Below, piece after piece: positions 6,426 through 12,538 of a stretch of DNA of 12,538 nt. Source of the DNA: CAHJXF01 sp039936235. GTDB taxonomy: Bacteria > Pseudomonadota > Gammaproteobacteria > Burkholderiales > Burkholderiaceae_D. The notes under the pieces are model-generated. The model searched no databases and was not told the DNA's origin. It was given only the letters and a program-made list of their open reading frames with translations. The stretch covers positions 1 through 12,538 of the forward strand of contig JBDTIS010000144.1 of the NCBI GenBank assembly GCA_039936235.1, given 5' to 3'. Positions within the stretch are counted from its first letter, which is position 1. Each line of letters opens with the position of its first letter. Position numbers and translations under genes: made by a program.

Positions 6426-7183
6426 GCCGACCCGCGCTCAGCCACGCGCGAATCCGGCGTGGGCCCGGCTTCGCGCCAGAACGCGGCAAGCGCGCTCAGA
6501 CAAAGCGCGAGCCAGGCGACGCCTTCAGCGAAGGCCGCGGCGACGTCGCTGAGGTAGTGCACGCCGAGGTACATCCGGGAAAGCGCCACGAGCAGGATTG
6601 CGAACGCGGCCGCGGTGACCGCCAGAACCCGCCAATGGAACGCCCGGGTGCGGCCGAACACCCACACGACGCCGAGCCCATAGAAGATCGTGCTGGCGGC
6701 GACGTGTCCGCTCGGAAAGCTGTAGCTCGTGAGAGTGAGAATCGGATCAGCGAAATGAGGTCGGGCACGATGAAATGCGAGCTTCATCAGGACGTTGAGG
6801 AGCATGCCTCCGACCACGCAAAGAGCAATCGTCGAAATGCGCCGCAGCCGCCGTTTTCTGAAGGCCGCAATGCAGGCGATGCACGTGTAGCACGTGATCG
6901 CGACAGTCGAGTGAAATTGCGAAACCACCAGCATCCATTGCGTTCTGCCCGCGCTCGCGTGCAGGTGCAGCCACTGGGCGACGCGCACATCCAGAAGGGT
7001 CAGGCGGTCCCCCGTCACGACGTCTTCGGCGATCGAGCCGAACAGCCACGCTGCGGCGATGAGCAGAATGGCCCCGACGCCGAGTTGTACGACCAGGCGG
7101 GAACGAGCCGATGGATCGAGAGCTTCAGGCAATTCGGCCGCCAGATTTTGCACAGATGGCAGAATTTTCGGCTTGAATCTCAT
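6422..7183 (-). CDS. PAP2-superfamily membrane phosphatase
   Basis: This 253-residue integral membrane protein contains all three phosphatase motifs of the PAP2 superfamily: KLAFHRARP (K134, R141, P142), SFPSGH (155-160, catalytic-loop H160) and SRMYLGVHYLSD (R203, H209 and D213). Hydrophobic segments at about 33-50, 85-107, 118-134, 163-177, 185-201 and 219-235 give six helices, the usual topology, with the active site on the periplasmic face. Members dephosphorylate phosphatidic acid, undecaprenyl pyrophosphate or related lipids; the substrate here is not determined. A charged N-terminal stretch of about 30 residues comes before the first helix and includes Pro- and Glu-rich sequence. GGAGAG (7195-7200 on the reverse strand) lies 11 bases before the ATG at 7183. 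It follows the permease gene by 85 bp and overlaps the lipid-kinase start by 4 bases. Confidence 0.92.
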   Translation of the reverse strand: MRFKPKILPSVQNLAAELPEALDPSARSRLVVQLGVGAILLIAAAWLFGSIAEDVVTGDRLTLLDVRVAQWLHLHASAGRTQWMLVVSQFHSTVAITCYTCIACIAAFRKRRLRRISTIALCVVGGMLLNVLMKLAFHRARPHFADPILTLTSYSFPSGHVAASTIFYGLGVVWVFGRTRAFHWRVLAVTAAAFAILLVALSRMYLGVHYLSDVAAAFAEGVAWLALCLSALAAFWREAGPTPDSRVAERGSA

Positions 7184-7223
7184 TGCGCTTGAGTCTCTCC
7201 CATTTGCCAGACTGCTTTAGTCG

Positions 7224-7247
7224 CGACCGGAACGGAGCCTCCGGTCG
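7224..7247 (-). other. Hairpin between permease and PAP2 genes
   Basis: CGACCGGA (7224-7231) pairs with TCCGGTCG (7240-7247), an 8-bp perfect stem with an 8-base loop, in the 85-bp gap between the permease stop (7269) and the PAP2 start (7183). No T-run follows on the reverse strand, so a full stop of transcription is doubtful; it may attenuate or mark the end of the purL-permease message. No convincing promoter for the PAP2-kinase pair was seen in this gap. Confidence 0.4.
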
Positions 7248-7268
7248 ACCGGCGGCGCCCTGACCGCT

Positions 7269-8531
7269 TCAGGTCAGCAGACGTCCGGCGAGCGCGACGA
7301 TCAGCGCAGGCGGCATCACGATGCAGCCGAGTCGCAGGAAGCGCCAGAAGCTCACGTCCTCGCCTTCGCGACGGATCGCGGTCAGCCACAGGATGGTCGC
7401 GAGCGAGCCGGTCACCGACAGGTTCGGGCCGAGGTCGACGCCGATCAGCAGCGCATCGACGACCGTCTGCGGCGGATGCGCGAGTCCGATCGTCGAACTG
7501 GCGATCAGTCCGGCCGGCAGGTTGTTCATCAGGTTGGATACGACGGCGATCAGCCCGCCGCAGATCCACGCGGTCGCCGCGGGACCGTGGGCGACCGCCT
7601 CCTGCAGCCTGCGCCCGAGTGCGGCGATCAGCCCGGTCGCGTTCAACGCCTCGACCAGCACGAACAGCCCCGCGACCAGCGGCAGTACGGCCCACGAGAC
7701 GCCCTTGACCGTCTGGATCGGCGAGGACCGCGACACGATCAGAACCACGGCTGTCGTCAGCACGCCCATCGCCGCCGTCGGCAGCCCGAGCTGCGCGTCG
7801 AGCGCCGAGACGACCAGCAGCACGACCGCGGTCAGCGCGATCCCGACGAGGGCGGTCAAGGAGGCCGCAGACACCGGCCCCGACTCCACCTCGGACTCGA
7901 AGGTCGCGGTCAGCCGGCGTCCTTCGGTCAGGCGCAGCGCGACGAAGGTCGCGACGATCGCCAGCACCGATGGCAGCGCGAAGCTTCCGAGCCACTGCGC
8001 CAGCGGTGGCGTGTGGTCGCCGTACAGCACGAGGTTCGCCGGGTTCGAGATCGGCAGCACGAAGCTCGCGGCGTTCGCGATGAACGCGCAGATGAACAGG
8101 TAAGGCAGGGGCTCGACCTTCGCCTTGCGCGTCGCCGCGTAGACGGCCGGGGTCATCACGACCGCGGTCGCGTCGTTCGACAGGAAGGTCGTCACGACGA
8201 TGCCGATGCCGTAGATCATCAGGAACAGCCGCTGCGGCGACTTGCGGGCGTGACGAACCGCGACGCCGGCGATCCAGTCGAACAGCCCGGCGCGCCGCGC
8301 GGCCTCCGACAGCAGCATCATCCCGATCAGGAACAGGTAGACGTCGGTGCCCTTGCCGACCGCCTTCAGCGCGTCAGCGAGAGGCAACAGCCCCAGGATG
8401 ACCAGCAGTATCGCTCCGGTCACCGCCCACACCGCCTCGGGAAGCTTGAACGGACGGACGATCACACCGGCCGTGGCGCCGGCGGCGATGGCCCAGATGA
8501 AGAGATGCGACTGCGCGACGTCGAGGTTCAT
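7269..8531 (-). CDS. ArsB/NhaD-type (SLC13-like) anion permease
   Basis: This 420-residue polytopic protein has about 10-12 hydrophobic segments. Ion-transporter-superfamily motifs in two inverted halves are SNDATAVVMTPAV (118-130), NAASFVLPISNPANLV (153-168), SNLMNNLPAGLI (332-343) and DLGPNLSVTGSLATILWL (366-383). The last two resemble ArsB, the arsenite pump, and related permeases. The ATG at 8531 starts just before the first helix; an in-frame ATG at 8633 would add 34 arginine-rich residues that lie inside the end of purL, so it is rejected. It begins 26 bases after the purL stop and may be read from the purL transcript. No arsR, arsC or arsA is present in the window, so an arsenite role is not supported by context; another anion or sodium-coupled substrate is possible. 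The family call is sound and the substrate open. Confidence 0.88.
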   Translation of the reverse strand: MNLDVAQSHLFIWAIAAGATAGVIVRPFKLPEAVWAVTGAILLVILGLLPLADALKAVGKGTDVYLFLIGMMLLSEAARRAGLFDWIAGVAVRHARKSPQRLFLMIYGIGIVVTTFLSNDATAVVMTPAVYAATRKAKVEPLPYLFICAFIANAASFVLPISNPANLVLYGDHTPPLAQWLGSFALPSVLAIVATFVALRLTEGRRLTATFESEVESGPVSAASLTALVGIALTAVVLLVVSALDAQLGLPTAAMGVLTTAVVLIVSRSSPIQTVKGVSWAVLPLVAGLFVLVEALNATGLIAALGRRLQEAVAHGPAATAWICGGLIAVVSNLMNNLPAGLIASSTIGLAHPPQTVVDALLIGVDLGPNLSVTGSLATILWLTAIRREGEDVSFWRFLRLGCIVMPPALIVALAGRLLT

Positions 8532-8557
8532 ACCGCGCGATGGCCCGACCGCCCGCG

Positions 8558-11500
8558 TCAGCCGACGTGCCGTCGCGCGTTGCGGAACAGGCGCATCCAC
8601 GGGCTCGCGTCGGTCCAGTCGTCCGGATGCCACGACATCTGGACAGCGCGGAACACCCGCTCCGGATGCGGCATCAGCGCGGTGAAGCGGCCGTCGGGCG
8701 TGGTGACGCCGGCGAGTCCGTCGGCGCTGCCGTTCGGGTTCAGCGGATAGCGCGTAGTGGCGTTGCCCGCGCGGTCGACGAAGCGGAACGGCACCAGTAC
8801 GCGGCCCGCGTCACCCTGCCGCGAGAAGTCGGTGCGGCCTTCGCCGTGCGCGACCACGACCGGCGCGATCGTGCCTTCCATGCCATCGAAGAACAGCGAC
8901 GGCGACTTGCCGACCGCGACGGTCGCGAGCCGCGCCTCGTAGCGCGAGCGGTTGTCGGTGAAGCGCGGCCACGCATCGGCGCCGGGAATCATCGGCGTGA
9001 GCGCGGCCATCATCTGGCATCCGTTGCAGACGCCGAGTGCGAAGCTGTCGCCGCGCGCGAAGAAGGATGCGAAGAGATCCGCGAGCCTTGCATCGAAGCG
9101 GATCGCCTTCGCCCAGCCTTCGCCGGCGCCCAGCACGTCGCCGTACGAGAAGCCGCCGCAGGCGACGAAGCCCGCGAAGTCGGCCAGCGTGCGGCGGTCC
9201 TCGGCGAGGTCGCTCATGTGAACGTCGACGCTCTCGAAGCCCGCCTTCGCGAACGCGTAGGCCATCTCGCTCTGGCTGTTGACGCCCTGCTCGCGGAGGA
9301 TCGCGATGCGCGGCTTCGCACCGGTCGCGATGAACGGGGCGGCGATGTCGTCGTCGAGCGCGAAGGACACATACGTCTGCATGCCCGGATCGTCCGCGAC
9401 GATGGCCTCGTATTCTTCGTCGGCCGATGCAGGCTCGTCGCGCAGCCGCGAAATCCGCCAGCTCGTGTCGCTCCAGGCCTGCTGCAGTTCGGCACGGGTC
9501 TTCGTGTAGACGCACTTCGCGTCACGCCAGACTTCGACGATGGCGCGGTCGTCGGGTTTGCCGATCGTGTTCGAGACGGCGCCGAGCCCGTGCGCGCGCA
9601 GGATGTCCATCACCGGCGTACGGTCGGCGGTACGGATCTGCAGCACCGCGCCCAGCTCCTCGGAGAACAACGCCTTCAGCGTCGCGGACTCGCGGCGTGC
9701 GGCGACCTGGGTCGCCCAGTTCTTCGAGTCGCCGTAGTCGTCGGCGCCGTCGCCTTCGAGCGTCAGGATGTCGACGTTCAGCGACACGCCGCAGCGGCCG
9801 GCGAACGCCATCTCGCAGACCGTCGCGAACAGGCCGCCGTCGGAGCGGTCGTGATACGCGAGCACCAGCGACGCTTCGCGCAACGCGACCATCGCTCCGA
9901 AGAAAGACCTCAGCCGCTCGGGATCGTCGAGATCGGGCACGAGATCGCCGACCTGGCCCGTGACCTGCGCGAGGATCGAAGCGCCGAGCCGGTTGCGTCC
10001 GTTGCCGAGATCGACCAGCAGCAGCGACGTGTCACCGAGGTCCGGATGCGACGCCTTCGTCTTCAACTGCGGCGTCCACGTGGCTCGCACATCGCGCACC
10101 GCAGCGAACGCGGTCACGATCAACGACACCGGCGAGATGACATTGCTGGCATCGGTCGCGTCGCGATCGCGCCATGTCGTGCGCATCGACAACGAGTCCT
10201 TGCCGACCGGGATGCCGATGCCGAGCGCCGGACACAACTCCATGCCGACCGCGCGCACCGTGTCGTACAGCGCGGCATCCTGTCCGGCGTCGCCGCAGGC
10301 GGCCATCCAGTTGGCCGACATCTTGATGTCGGACAGCTTCGCGACCGGCGCCGCGATCAGGTTCGTGATCGCCTCGCCGACCGCCATGCGACCCGACGCC
10401 GCCGCGTCCAGCACCGCCAGCGGCGTGCGCTCGCCGATCGCCATCGCCTCGCCGCCGTATCCCGCATAGTCCATCAGCGTGACCGCGCAGTCGGCGACCG
10501 GGACCTGCCACGGGCCGACCATCTGGTCGCGCGACGTCAGCCCGCCGATGGTACGGTCGCCGATCGTCACGAGGAAGCTCTTGTCGCCGACGGTCGGATG
10601 CATCAGTACGTCGCGGGCGACGGTCTCGAGGTCGAGGTCCGACAGTTCGATCGCGTTCGAGACGACGGCGACGCGCTGCGCGTCGCGATGCGTCTTCGGC
10701 GGCTTGCCGAACAGCACGTCCATCGGCAGGTCGATCGGTTGAACATGCGCGTGATCGCCGTCGTCGTCGAGCTTCAGGACACGCTCTTCGGTCGCGACGC
10801 CGACCACCGCGTACGGGCATCGCTCGCGCGCGCACAGCGCATCGAATGCGTCCAGCCGGTCCGGCGCGATCGCGAGCACGTAGCGCTCCTGCGACTCGTT
10901 GCTCCAGATCTCGCGCGGCGACAGACCGCTGGCGTCGAGCGGCACCGCGGACAGCGCGAACCGAGCACCGCGATCGGCGCCTTCGACGAGTTCGGGGAAC
11001 GCGTTCGACAGACCACCGGCGCCGACGTCGTGGATCGACAGGATCGGGTTCGCGTCCATGCCGTCCGCATCCGTCATCCGCCAGCAGCGGTCGATCACCT
11101 CCTGCGCGCGACGCTGCATCTCGGGGTTGCCGCGCTGCACCGAGTCGAAGTCGAGCGCGGCCGTGTTCGATCCCGTCGCCATCGAACTCGCTGCGCCGCC
11201 GCCGACGCCGATCCGCAGGCCCGGCCCCCCGATCTGGATCAGCAGCGCGCCGTCGGGGATGCCTAGCTTGTCCGTGTGCGCATCGCGGATGCTGCCCAGG
11301 CCGCCGGCGATCATGATCGGCTTGTGATAGCCGTAGTTCACCGCGCCGACGCGCTGCTCGTAGACGCGGAAATAGCCGCCGAGATTCGGTCGGCCGAATT
11401 CGTTGTTGAACGCCGCCGCGCCGAGCGGCCCATCGATCATGATCTGCAGCGGCGACGCGATCCGCGACGGGCGGCCGATCGACTGCTCCCACGAACGCAC

Positions 11501-12538
11501 TGCGTCCGGCAGCGCGAGATTGGACACGGTGAAGCCGGCGACGCCGGCCTTCGGCTTAGCGCCGCGGCCGGTCGCGCCTTCGTCGCGGATCTCGCCGCCG
11601 GCGCCGGTGGACGCGCCGGAGAAAGGCGAGATCGCGGTCGGATGGTTGTGCGTCTCGACCTTCATCACGACGTGGACCGGCTCGACCCGCGCGCGATAGA
11701 CGCCATCCGCATCGGGGAACCAGCGCTCGGCGAACGCGCCTTCCATGATCGCGGCGTTGTCGGCGTACGCGACGATCGTGCCCTGCGGCGATACCGCCTC
11801 GGTGTTGCGGATCATCGCGAACAGGGAGCGGTCCTGCGGCCGGCCGTCGATGGTCCACGTCGCGTTGAAGATCTTGTGCCGGCAGTGCTCGCTGTTGGCC
11901 TGCGCGAACATCATCAGTTCGACGTCTGTGGGATCGCGGCCGAGACGCGTGAACGCGTCGAACAGGTAGTCGATCTCGTCGTCGGACAGCGCGAGGCCCC
12001 ATGCGGCGTTGGCCTCGGCCAGCGCGGCCCGGCCACGCGCGCGCAAGTCGACAATCTGCATCGGCTCGCCAGCCACGCTGTCGAAGACACGCGCCGGATC
12101 GAAGCCCCCATCGACGACGACTTCGGTCATCCGGTCGTGCAGCGCGGCCGCGATCCGCGCGCGCTGCGCGTCGTCGATCCTCGACAGTCCGAGCAATCCG
12201 CTCTTCACGTCCACCGCGTAGACGATGCCGCGCTCGATCCGGTCGATCGCCACCAGGCCACAGCGATGCGCGATGTCGGTGGCCTTGCTGGCCCACGGCG
12301 ACAGGGTCCCGGCGCGCGGCAGCACGACGTAGGATTCGCCTTTCACAGGCGCTTCGTCGGCGGCCTCCCCGTAGGTGAGGAGCGCATCCAGCTTGTCGCG
12401 CTCGCTGGGCTCGAGCGGTCGCTGCATGGCGACGAGATGGACGAAACGGGCGGTCAGCGTGCGGACCGCGATGCCGTCGTCGCGAAGCGTCTGTGCGAGA
12501 CGCTCGACGCGGAAAGCGGAGAGCGCGCGTCCTCCATC
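8558..12538 (-). CDS. purL: Phosphoribosylformylglycinamidine synthase, large single-chain type (5' end outside window)
   Basis: PurL makes FGAM from FGAR, glutamine and ATP in the fourth step of purine synthesis. The frame is open to the right edge: the 37 codons upstream of the ATG at 12427 read as genuine PurL N-terminus (RALSAFRVERL, aligning with ALSAFRINKL of E. coli), so that ATG is internal and only some 5-15 codons are missing. Visible length is 1326 residues. In visible numbering: N-terminal domain with RAGTLSPWASKATDIA (about 75-90), linker, synthase core with ANSEHCRHKIFN (214-225) and VETHNHPTAISPF (294-306), and the fused glutaminase from about 1073. The glutaminase nucleophile is C1171 in GVCNGCQMM (codon 9026-9028), with H1291 and E1293 in PHPERVF. 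All expected catalytic residues are present. The gene is followed 26 bases later by the permease. Codon bias produces a very long spurious open frame on the opposite strand. Confidence 0.98.
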   Translation of the reverse strand, partial: DGGRALSAFRVERLAQTLRDDGIAVRTLTARFVHLVAMQRPLEPSERDKLDALLTYGEAADEAPVKGESYVVLPRAGTLSPWASKATDIAHRCGLVAIDRIERGIVYAVDVKSGLLGLSRIDDAQRARIAAALHDRMTEVVVDGGFDPARVFDSVAGEPMQIVDLRARGRAALAEANAAWGLALSDDEIDYLFDAFTRLGRDPTDVELMMFAQANSEHCRHKIFNATWTIDGRPQDRSLFAMIRNTEAVSPQGTIVAYADNAAIMEGAFAERWFPDADGVYRARVEPVHVVMKVETHNHPTAISPFSGASTGAGGEIRDEGATGRGAKPKAGVAGFTVSNLALPDAVRSWEQSIGRPSRIASPLQIMIDGPLGAAAFNNEFGRPNLGGYFRVYEQRVGAVNYGYHKPIMIAGGLGSIRDAHTDKLGIPDGALLIQIGGPGLRIGVGGGAASSMATGSNTAALDFDSVQRGNPEMQRRAQEVIDRCWRMTDADGMDANPILSIHDVGAGGLSNAFPELVEGADRGARFALSAVPLDASGLSPREIWSNESQERYVLAIAPDRLDAFDALCARERCPYAVVGVATEERVLKLDDDGDHAHVQPIDLPMDVLFGKPPKTHRDAQRVAVVSNAIELSDLDLETVARDVLMHPTVGDKSFLVTIGDRTIGGLTSRDQMVGPWQVPVADCAVTLMDYAGYGGEAMAIGERTPLAVLDAAASGRMAVGEAITNLIAAPVAKLSDIKMSANWMAACGDAGQDAALYDTVRAVGMELCPALGIGIPVGKDSLSMRTTWRDRDATDASNVISPVSLIVTAFAAVRDVRATWTPQLKTKASHPDLGDTSLLLVDLGNGRNRLGASILAQVTGQVGDLVPDLDDPERLRSFFGAMVALREASLVLAYHDRSDGGLFATVCEMAFAGRCGVSLNVDILTLEGDGADDYGDSKNWATQVAARRESATLKALFSEELGAVLQIRTADRTPVMDILRAHGLGAVSNTIGKPDDRAIVEVWRDAKCVYTKTRAELQQAWSDTSWRISRLRDEPASADEEYEAIVADDPGMQTYVSFALDDDIAAPFIATGAKPRIAILREQGVNSQSEMAYAFAKAGFESVDVHMSDLAEDRRTLADFAGFVACGGFSYGDVLGAGEGWAKAIRFDARLADLFASFFARGDSFALGVCNGCQMMAALTPMIPGADAWPRFTDNRSRYEARLATVAVGKSPSLFFDGMEGTIAPVVVAHGEGRTDFSRQGDAGRVLVPFRFVDRAGNATTRYPLNPNGSADGLAGVTTPDGRFTALMPHPERVFRAVQMSWHPDDWTDASPWMRLFRNARRHVG

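Noticed and set aside
5709..6557. A 282-codon + strand frame opposite the lipid kinase gene
   Set aside because: It has no domain features, while the - strand frame carries the NAGSG, GGGDGT and GTLNHFAKDL motifs.
8532..8633. A longer permease start at 8633
   Set aside because: The additional 34 residues are Arg-rich, lie in the 3' end of purL and come before the first membrane helix without any family similarity.
7476..8750. A 424-codon + strand open frame across the permease gene
   Set aside because: It is a low-complexity Arg/Asp/Gln-rich product opposite a permease with clear membrane segments and motifs. It is a shadow frame.
8540..11266. A 908-codon open frame on the + strand, antisense to purL
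   Set aside because: Its product is a low-complexity mix rich in Arg, Asp, Ala and Val with no recognisable domain. It mirrors the codon bias of purL, whose own frame has complete motifs and catalytic residues. Such long antisense frames are expected in GC-rich genes.
1..12538. Mobile elements, CRISPR arrays, toxin-antitoxin pairs or phage genes
   Set aside because: No transposase, integrase, regularly spaced repeat or short paired ORFs of that kind were found; every large open frame with recognisable content belongs to the genes listed.

Overview
The window is GC-rich, densely coded bacterial DNA. The large single-chain PurL, the LysR-pirin-DoxX-flavodoxin-cytochrome b561-YceI neighbourhood and the Gram-negative-style signal peptides all suggest a betaproteobacterium, probably of the Burkholderiales. 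The genus cannot be fixed from this sequence; the PurL N-terminal half does not read like typical Burkholderia as I remember it. No tRNA, rRNA, CRISPR array, insertion sequence, attachment site or phage gene was seen. No gene-free stretch exceeds about 120 bases.

Layout. Positions 1-663 (+) are the 3' end of a DUF4331-family gene that begins before the window. It converges on a LysR-type regulator (706-1620, -). The regulator is divergent, across a 118-bp control region, from a six-gene co-directional run on the + strand: pirin (1739-2470), DoxX membrane protein (2536-2955), flavodoxin-type quinone reductase (3030-3617), cytochrome b561 (3635-4180), and two exported YceI-family lipocalin-like proteins (4213-4776 and 4832-5410). 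The run ends at a strong hairpin terminator (5425-5459) with an A-tract on one side and a T-tract on the other, so it can serve both strands.

Everything right of the terminator is on the - strand and reads toward it: purL (entering at the right edge, stop at 8558), an ArsB/NhaD-type permease (7269-8531), a PAP2-superfamily phosphatase (6422-7183) and a diacylglycerol/lipid kinase-type protein (5496-6425). The last two overlap in an ATGA stop/start.

How the genes may work together. The + strand cluster reads as an envelope redox and quinone-handling module under LysR control. It combines cytosolic quinone/flavonoid chemistry (pirin, flavodoxin), inner-membrane redox proteins (DoxX, cytochrome b561) and periplasmic isoprenoid-binding proteins (YceI pair). 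The cytochrome b561-YceI pairing is also found in E. coli (yceJ-yceI), and YceI-type lipocalins BcnA/BcnB of Burkholderia cenocepacia have been reported to bind antibiotics. The - strand side combines purine synthesis (purL) with a permease and a lipid phosphatase/lipid kinase pair. The purL-permease link may be simple proximity, while the PAP2-kinase pair looks translationally coupled.

The most interesting part is the LysR-to-YceI module. It is built from known families, but its integrated function and inducer cannot be read from sequence alone.
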